NCBI RefSeq assembly: GCF_022179645.1 | Contig: NZ_BPRA01000005.1 | Location: forward strand, 1-64,000 | Source: Methylobacterium thuringiense | GTDB lineage: Bacteria > Pseudomonadota > Alphaproteobacteria > Rhizobiales > Beijerinckiaceae | Length of the DNA: 64,000 nucleotides | Direction of reading: 5' to 3' | In this document: in pieces, positions 37,318-45,538 of the stretch | Layout of the letters: the number at the start of each line of letters is the position of its first letter | How positions within the stretch are numbered: position 1 is the first letter of the stretch | Position numbers and translations under genes: made by a program | Notes under the pieces: generated by a model | What the model was told of the DNA's origin: nothing | The model's database searches: none | Seen by the model: only the letters and a program-made list of their open reading frames with translations

Positions 37318-38853
37318 GTGGCTGGAAACCGCGTCATCGTGATCGGCGCCGGCGTGGCGGGGCTCGTCGCGGGCCTGAAGCTGGCCCATGCCGGACTCGA
37401 CGTGACGCTGCTCGAACGCGGCGCCGCGCCGGGCGGCAAGATGCGGTCGCTCCCCGTCGGCGGGGCCGCGATCGAAGCCGGCCCCACCGTCTTCACCATG
37501 CGCTGGGTCTTCGAGGAAATTTTCTCGGAGTGCGGAGCGTCGCTCGCCGACCGCCTTGCGCTCAAGCCCGCGAGCCTGCTCGCCCGCCACGCCTGGAGTG
37601 CCGACGAGCGCCTCGACCTTTTCGCGGATGTCGACGCCTCGGCCGAGGCCATCGCGGCCTTCGCAGGCCCGCGCGAGGCCGACGGCTACCGGCGCTTCTG
37701 CGCCCGCGCTGCCGAGGTCTATCGCACCCTCGAAGGCCCGTTCATCCGCGGGGCGCGGCCGAGCCCGATCGATCTCGGCCGCCGTGTCGGCCTCTCGGGC
37801 ATCGGCGACCTCTGGCGCATCCAGCCCTTCACGACGCTGTGGTCGGCGCTCGGCGACTACTTTCGGGATCCGCGCCTGCGCCAGCTCTTCGGGCGCTACG
37901 CGACCTACTGTGGCTCCTCACCCTTCGCGGCACCGGCCACACTGATGCTCGTCGCCCATGTGGAGCAGGCGGGTGTCTGGCTGGTTGAGGGCGGGTTGAG
38001 CCGCCTCGCCCGCGCCATCGCCGATCTCGCCATCGAGAACGGGGCGACGATCCGCTACGGCGCCGAGGTCGCCCGCATCGAGACTCGGGGCGGCCGCACC
38101 ACTGGGGTCATCCTGGCGGATGGCGAGCGCATCGCGGCGGATGCGGTGATCGCCAATGCCGATGTCGCCGCCGTCGGGCATGGCCTTTTCGGGCCGGATG
38201 CGGCCTCGGCCGGCGACCGCATAGCGCCCTCGGACCGCTCGCTTTCGGCCGTCACCTTCTGCCTGAACGCCCGGACCGAGGGCTTTCCGCTGGCGCACCA
38301 CACAGTGTTCTTCTCGCGCGACTACCGCGAAGAGTTCTCGGAGATCCTCGATCGGCGCCGGCTGCCGGCGGACCCGACCGTTTATATCTGCGCCCAGGAT
38401 CGCGGCGATTCCTGCGCCGATCCCGGCCGCCCGGAGCGCCTGCTCCTCCTCGTCAACGCGCCCGCCGACGGGCGTGAGAAGCCCTTTCCGCCCTCGGAGA
38501 TCGAGACATGCGAGACGAATTGGCGCCGGCGCCTGGCGGCGTGCGGGCTCACGCTGGCGGAGTCGGAACCGGCCACGGTGACGACGCCGGAGGGGTTCGA
38601 GGCGCTGTTTCCGGCGACGGGCGGGGCGCTCTACGGCCGGGCGGCGCACGGCTGGATGGCCTCGTTCAAGCGGCCGGGGTCGCGCACGAAGGTACCGGGG
38701 CTCTACCTGGCGGGGGGCAGCGTGCATCCGGGACCGGGCGTGCCGATGGCGGCGCAGTCCGGACGACTGGCAGCGGAGGCTCTGCTCGCGGACCGCGTTT
38801 TGACGGCCCGGTCGCCAAGGGCGGCTATGTCTGGTGGTACGTCGACGCCCTGA
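37318..38853 (+). CDS. crtD: Methoxyneurosporene/hydroxyneurosporene 3,4-desaturase
   Basis: A 511-residue FAD-dependent carotenoid desaturase, with the dinucleotide motif VIVIGAGVAGLVAGLKLAHAG at the N-terminus and GLYLAGGSVHPGPGVPMAAQSGRLAAEALL at the C-terminus. The start is GTG with GGGGAGGAG upstream; no in-frame ATG is closer. The last 20 residues or so (RSPRAAMSGGTSTP) are read from crtC coding DNA in another frame, so the normal C-terminus probably ends near 38800. See the note on crtC. Confidence 0.93.
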   Translation: MAGNRVIVIGAGVAGLVAGLKLAHAGLDVTLLERGAAPGGKMRSLPVGGAAIEAGPTVFTMRWVFEEIFSECGASLADRLALKPASLLARHAWSADERLDLFADVDASAEAIAAFAGPREADGYRRFCARAAEVYRTLEGPFIRGARPSPIDLGRRVGLSGIGDLWRIQPFTTLWSALGDYFRDPRLRQLFGRYATYCGSSPFAAPATLMLVAHVEQAGVWLVEGGLSRLARAIADLAIENGATIRYGAEVARIETRGGRTTGVILADGERIAADAVIANADVAAVGHGLFGPDAASAGDRIAPSDRSLSAVTFCLNARTEGFPLAHHTVFFSRDYREEFSEILDRRRLPADPTVYICAQDRGDSCADPGRPERLLLLVNAPADGREKPFPPSEIETCETNWRRRLAACGLTLAESEPATVTTPEGFEALFPATGGALYGRAAHGWMASFKRPGSRTKVPGLYLAGGSVHPGPGVPMAAQSGRLAAEALLADRVLTARSPRAAMSGGTSTP

Positions 38854-39710
38854 GCGAGGACGGCCGCCAGGGCCTCACCATCATCGCCTTCATCGGCAGC
38901 GTGTTTTCGCCCTACTACACCTGGGACCGGAAGCAGGACCCGTTCGATCATTGCGCCGTGAACGTCGTGCTCTACGGCGAGCGCGCCAACCGTTTCGCCA
39001 TGACGGAGCGACGCCGCTCACAGCTCTCGCGGGACGCGCAGCACATCGCCATCGGCCCGAGTTCCTTGGCCTGGGACGGCACCGAATTGACCATCCGTAT
39101 CGACGAGCGCTCCTCGCCGATCCCGCGCGCCATCCGCGGCACCGTGCGTGTGCGGCCGAACGGGATCACCCAGAATCCCTTCACCCTCGACACCCACGGC
39201 GAGCACCGCTGGTGGCCGATGGCCCCCTCCTCCCGGATCGACGTCGCCCTCGACGAGCCCGCGATGTCCTGGACGGGAACCGGGTATTTCGACACCAACG
39301 ACGGCGACCGGCCGCTGGCCGAGTCGTTCTCACGCTGGAGCTGGTGCCGGGCCGACCTGAAGGACGGCGCCGCCATCCTCTACGACGTCGAGCGCCGCGA
39401 CGGCTCCGGGCAGAACCTCTCGCTGAACTTCGGACGCGACGGCAGCCGCCGCGACATCCGCCCGCCGCTCGCGGCCGATGTGCCGGCGACCCGGCTCTGG
39501 CGCATTCCCCGGCCGACGCGCAGCGACGACGGCGCGGCACAGGTGGTGCGGACCTTCGAGGACACGCCGTTCTATGCCCGCTCCCTGCTCTCTTCGACGC
39601 TTGCCGGAGAGGCGGTGAGGCCGGTCCACGAGAGCCTCGTGCTCGATCGCTTCATGAACCCGGTCGTGCGGCTGATGCTGCCGTTCCGGATGCCGCGCGC
39701 GCCGGGGTGA
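38790..39710 (+). CDS. crtC: Carotenoid 1,2-hydratase (hydroxyneurosporene synthase), start uncertain
   Basis: About 306 residues of a CrtC-type hydratase adding water to the psi end of neurosporene/lycopene. The N-terminus PRFDGPVAKGGYVWWYVDALSEDGRQGLTIIAFIGSVFSPYY and the segment ARSLLSSTLAGEAVRPVHESL are characteristic. The coordinate 38790 marks where homology begins, not a start codon. In this frame no ATG, GTG or TTG occurs between a GTG near 38544 and the conserved Phe, so translation must begin atypically, begin far upstream inside crtD, or the reading is disturbed. The gene follows crtD with overlap. Confidence 0.85.
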   Translation, partial: GPRFDGPVAKGGYVWWYVDALSEDGRQGLTIIAFIGSVFSPYYTWDRKQDPFDHCAVNVVLYGERANRFAMTERRRSQLSRDAQHIAIGPSSLAWDGTELTIRIDERSSPIPRAIRGTVRVRPNGITQNPFTLDTHGEHRWWPMAPSSRIDVALDEPAMSWTGTGYFDTNDGDRPLAESFSRWSWCRADLKDGAAILYDVERRDGSGQNLSLNFGRDGSRRDIRPPLAADVPATRLWRIPRPTRSDDGAAQVVRTFEDTPFYARSLLSSTLAGEAVRPVHESLVLDRFMNPVVRLMLPFRMPRAPG

Positions 39711-39997
39711 CGGATCGCCGACGGATCCGTCCCTCGTAATGCGCGCCGGTATTCCACTTCGATCAATTTTTAGGTGTATATCTGTATCAAAAACACGCAG
39801 TGCGCGTGTCATCCAAGATTGCAATGAAGTATATCTTATAGACCAGCAATTTTATTGCTGCGATGGATGGTTGTTTAAATACATAATTGCAACCGACAAT
39901 CATGGTTCTCTCAAAAAACGTCGATTTCATTCGAGTGTTGAGTATTTTAAGGGTCCATTAAGCAAGGACTGGGAAAGACTGTTATCCGTTATGTTCG
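39711..39997. other. AT-rich gap between crtC and the chemoreceptor gene
   Basis: From about 39760 to 39990 the base composition is markedly AT-rich in a GC-rich neighbourhood. A plus-strand frame from 39739 stays open through it, which is unusual for AT-rich DNA, but the translation (for example VYLIDQQFYCCDGWLFKYIIATDN) matches no family I know. The segment probably contains the promoter of the chemoreceptor gene. It may be acquired DNA or a gene remnant. Confidence 0.5.
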
Positions 39998-41701
39998 ATG
40001 GGGGCAGCCGTGCAATTTCTTGCTCGATTCAAAATCTTGACGAAGCTACTTTCGGTATTGGTCTTGATCGGCGCAATCATTGGCGGGTGTATCTGGTACG
40101 CGCAATCGCAAATGGCCGCGGTCGACACGGCCTACGGCCTCTTCATCAGGAAGGAGGCGGCAGCCGTCGCGAACGGACGCAGGATCAACCGGTTTCTCTT
40201 CGAGACGCAGTTCTATGCGTCCCGTATGGCCACCGAGCCGAATGCGGAGCAGCTCCGCCGCATGGACACGCAGTTCGGTGCGGCCATGGATCAGCTCCGT
40301 ACCATCATCGGTGACGTGCGCAGCCAGGCTCCGAGTTTCGCGGATCGGATCGACGAGGCTCGGGTCAAGATCGATCGCCTGATCGGCTTCTGGACCGAGG
40401 CACGCGTGCTCCTGAACCAAGGCCAGGGACAGGCCGCGACCGATCTGATGCGCCGTACGATCGATCCGGAATTCCTGCCGTTCATCGCCTCGATCAGTGC
40501 ACTCTCGGGCGACATCCAGACCTTCATGCAGAAGGGTGCCGCCTCCCTGTCGGAGCAGACCGATGCGACGCGCAACACCATGATGGTGGTGAGCGCGCTG
40601 GGCATGCTCGCCGGGATCGTCGCCGGCATCGCCGTCGTGGTGTTCGGCGTCACCCGCCCGATCGGAAGCCTCGTCGGCATCCTGCAGCGCATGGCGAAGG
40701 GCGACATCAACGCCGACATCGCCGAGGCGGCACGCGGCGACGAGATCGGTGCGGTGGGACGTGCCGTCGAAGCCATCAAGACGATGGTCGCGAAGAAGGC
40801 CGCCGAAGAGGCCGAGCGCAAGCAGATCGCCGACGAGGCCGCCGCCGTCGAGCGCCGCCGGACGATGATCGAGCTCGCGGACGGGTTCGAGAATGCCGTC
40901 GGCGGCATCGTGGCGATGGTCTCGTCCTCCGCAACCGAGCTGCAGGCCACCGCGCAGACCATGACTGCGACCGCTACGCAGACAGCATCGCAATCCACCA
41001 CCGTCGCTGCCGCCGCCGAGGAGGCCGCCTCGAATGTCGGGACCGTGGCTGCGGCGGCGGAAGAACTCGGCAGCTCGGTCGCGGAGATCGGGCGTCAGGT
41101 CAGCGGCTCCGCGGATCTCGCCCGCGCCGCCGTCGGCGAGGCCGACCAGACGGCCGGGCTCGTTCAGGAGCTGACCCAAGCCGCCGCCCGGATCGGCGAC
41201 GTGGTCGGCATGATCTCCAGCATTGCCGGCCAGACCAACCTGCTCGCGCTCAACGCCACGATCGAGGCGGCCCGTGCGGGCGAAGCCGGCCGCGGCTTCG
41301 CGGTGGTCGCGGCGGAGGTCAAGGAACTCGCCGCCCAGACCACCCGGGCGACGGACGAGATCTCCGGCCAGATCGGCCACATCCAGGCGGTGACCGGTCA
41401 GGCCGTCTCGGCGATCGGCACCATCGCCGGCCGCATCCGCGACATCAACGTGGTGGCGAGCGCGATCGCCGCCGCCGTCGAGGAGCAGGGCGCCGCGACG
41501 CAGGAGATCGTCCGCAACGTCGCCCAGGCCTCCAGCGGCACCAGCGAAGTGACGAGCAACATCGCCGGTGTCGCCAGCGCCGCCGAGGAGACGGGCGCAG
41601 CCGCCTCTAAGGTGCTCAGCTCGGCGGGAGAACTCTCCCGTCAGTCCGAGCATCTCGGCAGCGAAGTCTCGCGCTTCCTGGCGACGGTTCGCGCGGCCTG
41701 A
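39998..41701 (+). CDS. Methyl-accepting chemotaxis protein
   Basis: A 567-residue transmembrane chemoreceptor. TM1 is about residues 14-36 and TM2 about 190-215, with a periplasmic helical domain between. A HAMP-type linker follows ([24 protein letters not shown]), then the signalling hairpin with the tip [35 protein letters not shown]. There is no C-terminal methyltransferase-docking pentapeptide. The GTG at 40010 ([10 protein letters not shown]), with GGGGGC upstream, is an alternative start. It is unusual inside a photosynthesis cluster. Its ligand is unknown. Confidence 0.9.
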   Translation: MGAAVQFLARFKILTKLLSVLVLIGAIIGGCIWYAQSQMAAVDTAYGLFIRKEAAAVANGRRINRFLFETQFYASRMATEPNAEQLRRMDTQFGAAMDQLRTIIGDVRSQAPSFADRIDEARVKIDRLIGFWTEARVLLNQGQGQAATDLMRRTIDPEFLPFIASISALSGDIQTFMQKGAASLSEQTDATRNTMMVVSALGMLAGIVAGIAVVVFGVTRPIGSLVGILQRMAKGDINADIAEAARGDEIGAVGRAVEAIKTMVAKKAAEEAERKQIADEAAAVERRRTMIELADGFENAVGGIVAMVSSSATELQATAQTMTATATQTASQSTTVAAAAEEAASNVGTVAAAAEELGSSVAEIGRQVSGSADLARAAVGEADQTAGLVQELTQAAARIGDVVGMISSIAGQTNLLALNATIEAARAGEAGRGFAVVAAEVKELAAQTTRATDEISGQIGHIQAVTGQAVSAIGTIAGRIRDINVVASAIAAAVEEQGAATQEIVRNVAQASSGTSEVTSNIAGVASAAEETGAAASKVLSSAGELSRQSEHLGSEVSRFLATVRAA

Positions 41702-41712
41702 TAACCGGCGAC

Positions 41713-41751
41713 GCCATTGGCCGGTCCCGCGAGCCGGGGCCGGCCAATGGC
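41713..41751. terminator. Hairpin between convergent chemoreceptor and crtB genes
   Basis: GCCATTGGCCGG (41713-41724) and CCGGCCAATGGC (41740-41751) form a perfect 12-bp stem with a 15-base loop, 11 bases after the chemoreceptor stop. There is no U tract, so it may be a weak or factor-dependent terminator or an mRNA 3' end stabiliser. Confidence 0.5.
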
Positions 41752-41858
41752 CGAACGCCGTAGGCAATGCGCGGCGGCGGCGTCCCGTGCCCGATCTGCG
41801 GCGACGCACGTTCGGGTTTGCCGCCGACCCGAAGAGGCGAATCTGACGGCCGTTTGTC

Positions 41859-42956
41859 CTACGCCGTTTCCAGACGCTGCTGTCCCGGCTGGTTCTCGGC
41901 GAAGGCCTCACGCTCCTGCAATTGCTCGATGAGATCGAGCACGTGGGCGACCTGGCCGGACACGTCCCACCATGCCGGCAGCCGGCGCGGCACGGGGAGT
42001 GCCGGCATCGGATGATCCCGGACGGCGTCGACGAGATAGGCGGTCTCCGGCAGCGGCGGCGCTGCGGCGTCTGGGAGCACAGGCGCCGGCAGCGCGGCGC
42101 GGGCGAGCAGCACGGCCTTGCGCGAACCGGGCACGCGGGCGCGGCACGTGACCGAATCGAGACCGTTCGCCTCGATGGCGCGCCCGATCTCGGCATAGAT
42201 CAGCCGCGCCCCCCGGATCGCCGGACGGCAGCCGAGCGGTAGCCCGCCGATCCCCGGTTCGGAGCGGCGATAGAGGATTTCGGCCGCATCGAGCAGGCGG
42301 GCCACGACGGAGCGGATCGCCGGGCTCGCCACGGGGTCGGCCAGGAAGGCGTCGGGATCGATGCCGGCCTGCGCCAGCCAGTCGAGCGGCAGGTAGAGCC
42401 GGCCGGCTCGCGCGTCCTCGCCGACGTCGCGGGCGATGTTGGTGAACTGCATCGCCACCCCGAGATCGCAGGCGCGGGCCAGCACCGCCGGATCGCGCAC
42501 GCCCATGATCAGCGTCATCATCGCGCCGACGGCGCCAGCAACGCGGGCGGCGTAGTCCGTCAGCTCCGAGAGGGTCGCGTAGCGGCGGCCCCCGGCGTCC
42601 CAGGCGAGCCCTTCGAGCAGGGCGCGGGGCAGCGCCTCCGGCATGGCGTAGCGCGCGACGAGGTCGGCCAGCGCCCGGTCGGCCGGCGCGTTGGCGGGGC
42701 GGCCGGCATAGGCGAGACTCAGGCGCTGCGCCAGGCGGTCCGACGCCATCCGCTGGCGGGCGCGGCTGCCGGCCTCGTCGACGGCGTCGTCCGAGAGGCG
42801 GCAGAAGGCGTAGAGGCCGAAGGACGGCACCCGCACCGCGGGCGGCAGCAGCGTCGAGGCCGCGAAGAAGCTCTTCGAGCCCGTGCGGATCGCGGCCCGG
42901 CAGGCGGCGTGATCGGCGGCGCTGGCGAGGGGGGCGTCAGGCAAAGACGTGCGCAT
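41859..42956 (-). CDS. crtB: Phytoene synthase
   Basis: A 365-residue enzyme condensing two geranylgeranyl diphosphates into phytoene. The Asp-rich motif DDAVDEAG is at about residues 56-63, and the second motif NIARDVGEDARAGRLYLP follows near 175. The ORF start lies 20 bases inside the 3' end of crtI, so translation is probably coupled. The C-terminal region after residue 300 is proline/alanine rich. Confidence 0.95.
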   Translation of the reverse strand: MRTSLPDAPLASAADHAACRAAIRTGSKSFFAASTLLPPAVRVPSFGLYAFCRLSDDAVDEAGSRARQRMASDRLAQRLSLAYAGRPANAPADRALADLVARYAMPEALPRALLEGLAWDAGGRRYATLSELTDYAARVAGAVGAMMTLIMGVRDPAVLARACDLGVAMQFTNIARDVGEDARAGRLYLPLDWLAQAGIDPDAFLADPVASPAIRSVVARLLDAAEILYRRSEPGIGGLPLGCRPAIRGARLIYAEIGRAIEANGLDSVTCRARVPGSRKAVLLARAALPAPVLPDAAAPPLPETAYLVDAVRDHPMPALPVPRRLPAWWDVSGQVAHVLDLIEQLQEREAFAENQPGQQRLETA

Positions 42957-44466
42957 CCGGCACCAGGCTGTCGAGGACGCGGGCCGAGGACAGCACGCCG
43001 GGGAGCCCGGCGCCGGGATGCGTCCCCGCGCCGACGAGGTAGAGGTTCTTCACGTCTTCGGACCTGTTGTGCGGCCGGAACCAGGCCGATTGCGTGAGCA
43101 CGGGCTCCAGCCCGAAACCGGAGCCGCGGAAGCTCAGGAAGTCGTCGGAAAAATCCTGCGGCGTCGTGATCTTCGAGGTCACGATCGCGTCCTTCAGTCC
43201 CGGCAAGACGGAGCCTTCGAGGAAGCCCTCGATCTTTCGGCGATAGGATTCGCCGATCGCTGCCCAGTCCTGCCCGCCGGCGAGATTCGGCACCGGCGCC
43301 AGCACGTAGAAGGCGTCGTGGCCGGGCGGGGCGAGCAGCGGATCGGTCGCGGTCGGCCGGTGCAGGTAGAGGCTGAAATCCTCAGCGAGTTTTTTCGTCT
43401 CGAAGATGTCTTTCAGGAGTTCTCGGTAGCGCGGCCCCATCATGATGGTGTGGTGGGCGACGTCCGGATATTTCCGGTTCGTGCCGAAATACCAGACGAA
43501 CAGACCCATCGAGGAGCGCGCCGCGCCGACCTTGCGGTCGCTCCAGCGCCTGCGGCGGTGGCCCTTGAGCAAGTGCGTGTAGGTGAAGGCGGAATCGGCG
43601 TTCGAGACGACGATGTCGGCGTCGAGCCAGCTGCCGTCCCGCATCACCACGCCGGTGGCCGCGCCGTCCGTAACGCGGATCGTCGCCACGTCGGCACCGC
43701 AGCGGATGCTGCCGCCCTGGCCGCGGATCAGATCGCAGAGCCCGTCCACCAGCCGGCCGGTGCCGCCCAGCGCGAAATGCACGCCCCAGCGCCGCTCGAG
43801 ATGGGCGATCAGGCAGTAGATCGCGCTGGCGCGGAAGGGGTTTCCGCCGATCAGCAGCGGGTGGAAGCTGAAGATGGTCCGGAGCCGCTCGTCGCGGATG
43901 AACTTCGCCACGGTGGCATAGACCGAGCGATGACCGCCGAGCCGCAGCAGGTCCGGCGCGATCCGCAGCATGTCGCCGACGGACTCGAAGGGAACGTGGC
44001 CGAGCTCCTCGAAACCGACCCGGCAGATCTCGGCGCTGCGCTGCATGAAGCGTTCGTAACCATCGACGTCCGCAGGCGAAAATCGCCTGACCTCCTCGCG
44101 CATGGCGTCGACGTCGCCGCTGTATTCGAAGGTCGCGCCGTCCTCGAAACGGATGCGGTAGAACGGCGACATCGGCACCAGCGCGACGTCGTCCTCCATG
44201 CGCCGGCCGGCGAGTTGCCAGAGCTCTTCGAACAGGAACGGCGCGGTGACGATGGTGGGGCCGGCGTCAAAAGTGAAGCCGTCCTGCCGGTGGACGCGGG
44301 CGCGGCCGCCCGGCTGTTCCAGCCGCTCCAGCACGGTGACGCGGTAGCCGCGCGCGCCAAGCCGGACGGCGGCCGCCAGACCACCGAATCCCGAGCCGAT
44401 CACCACCGCGTGCGGACGGCGGTCGGTGTCAAGAACAGCGCTCGGCTTGGCGTCGAGTGTCAACAT
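42937..44466 (-). CDS. crtI: Phytoene desaturase
   Basis: A 509-residue bacterial-type FAD desaturase that converts phytoene to neurosporene or lycopene. The FAD motif AVVIGSGFGGLAAAVRLGARG is at residues 20-40, and the C-terminus has NLYLVGAGTHPGAGLPGVLSSARV. The only ATG near the N-terminus (44464-44466) lies inside a TGT-N12-ACA operator and about at the predicted transcription start, so the mRNA may be leaderless. It is 103 bases downstream of bchO and overlaps crtB. Confidence 0.95.
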   Translation of the reverse strand: MLTLDAKPSAVLDTDRRPHAVVIGSGFGGLAAAVRLGARGYRVTVLERLEQPGGRARVHRQDGFTFDAGPTIVTAPFLFEELWQLAGRRMEDDVALVPMSPFYRIRFEDGATFEYSGDVDAMREEVRRFSPADVDGYERFMQRSAEICRVGFEELGHVPFESVGDMLRIAPDLLRLGGHRSVYATVAKFIRDERLRTIFSFHPLLIGGNPFRASAIYCLIAHLERRWGVHFALGGTGRLVDGLCDLIRGQGGSIRCGADVATIRVTDGAATGVVMRDGSWLDADIVVSNADSAFTYTHLLKGHRRRRWSDRKVGAARSSMGLFVWYFGTNRKYPDVAHHTIMMGPRYRELLKDIFETKKLAEDFSLYLHRPTATDPLLAPPGHDAFYVLAPVPNLAGGQDWAAIGESYRRKIEGFLEGSVLPGLKDAIVTSKITTPQDFSDDFLSFRGSGFGLEPVLTQSAWFRPHNRSEDVKNLYLVGAGTHPGAGLPGVLSSARVLDSLVPDAHVFA

Positions 44467-44502
44467 TGGCTGACACTATGGCGGGGATTTTCCGGCAGGC
44501 AA
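44458..44502 (-). promoter_or_regulatory. crtI promoter with PpsR/CrtJ operator
   Basis: TGTCAACATTGGCTGACA at 44458-44475 is a perfect TGT-N12-ACA palindrome. On the minus strand TTGCCT (44497-44502), 16 bases, CATAGT (44475-44480) is the best promoter match, so the operator covers the -10 edge, the start of transcription and the crtI ATG. No second site at 8-bp spacing is visible. Confidence 0.7.
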
Positions 44503-44569
44503 GAGGGAAACGGCGGTCGTTCGCAATCACGTTCGCGCCATGCGACGTGCAAGGCCCGGTCGAGGAGGA

Positions 44570-45487
44570 TCACGGTTCGGCGGATTCCGTGGCCAGAACC
44601 CCTGCCAGACGCGCCTCACGCAAGACGAGCTCGGCGACGCGCTCCGGCGCCTCCTCGTGGGCGAGGTGGCCGAGCCCGCGCATCAGCTCGACGCGGGCGT
44701 CGGGCAGGCGGTCGCGGACCGCGAAACCGGTCTCCGGCAGGATCGCCTTGTCCTCGCCGCCGACGACCAGGACGGTGTGCTGCCTCAAGCGCGGCAGGTC
44801 GCGGTCGAGGGCTTCGAGATCCCAATTCGCCATCATTCCCAAGGCCCCGGCCACGTGGCCGGACTTGGCGAAGAGGCGCTTGTAGAGGTCGAGCCCGGCC
44901 GCATCGAGCCGCGATCCGGTGCCGTCGATGAGCCGCTGCACCGCCCGCCGGTCGGCGGTCCAGGCGAAGAATTTCGGCGTCACCGGGTTGAGGAACAACA
45001 CCCGCGCCATGGTCGGAAACAGGAACGCCGCCGGCCCCGGGAAGGGCTTGAGCGCGCCGTTGAAGGCGATGAGCCGGCGCGGGTCGATGCTGCCATCGAT
45101 GCACATCCGGGCGAGCACGGCGGCGCCGGCGGAATGGCCCGCGGCCAATGCCGGTACAACACCGAGCGTGCATAACAAGCTGGCCACGGCATATGCCATG
45201 CCCGGCAGGGACAATCGCGCCGCCGGCAGCGGATCGGTGAAGCCGTGGCCGGGCAGGTCCGGCGCGACGACCCGGAAATCCTGTGCGAGACGCGGCGCGA
45301 GGTCCCGCCAGGAATGCGTGGCCGCGCCGGTGCCGTGCAGCAGCAGCAGCACGGGCGCGTCCGCCGGGCCGAATTCCTGCACGTGCCAGCGCAGGCCCGC
45401 CGACTCGACGAACCGGCTCGCGGCGCGGTTCGGCCAGTCGGCGCCGTCGCGCTCCCAATCGGGGCGGTCCGTCTCGAAGAACGCCAT
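44570..45487 (-). CDS. bchO: Magnesium-chelatase-associated alpha/beta hydrolase
   Basis: A 305-residue alpha/beta-hydrolase of the BchO family, found beside bchID in photosynthesis clusters. LLLLHGTGAATHSW is the oxyanion region and AAGHSAGAAV the nucleophile elbow, with GLGHLAHEEAPERVAELV near the catalytic histidine. Its exact role in magnesium insertion is unproven. It follows bchD after 51 bases and precedes crtI. Confidence 0.9.
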   Translation of the reverse strand: MAFFETDRPDWERDGADWPNRAASRFVESAGLRWHVQEFGPADAPVLLLLHGTGAATHSWRDLAPRLAQDFRVVAPDLPGHGFTDPLPAARLSLPGMAYAVASLLCTLGVVPALAAGHSAGAAVLARMCIDGSIDPRRLIAFNGALKPFPGPAAFLFPTMARVLFLNPVTPKFFAWTADRRAVQRLIDGTGSRLDAAGLDLYKRLFAKSGHVAGALGMMANWDLEALDRDLPRLRQHTVLVVGGEDKAILPETGFAVRDRLPDARVELMRGLGHLAHEEAPERVAELVLREARLAGVLATESAEP

Positions 45488-45538
45488 GGTGGTCTCTTAC
45501 TCCGTGGCCCGACCGTTCGCCGCGCCGGCACGCCAGTC

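Noticed and set aside
38790..38805. Programmed -1 frameshift joining crtD and crtC at GTTTTG
   Set aside because: The run does not fit the X XXY YYZ slippery pattern in the crtD frame and no downstream structure was recognised; kept only as one possibility in the crtC finding.
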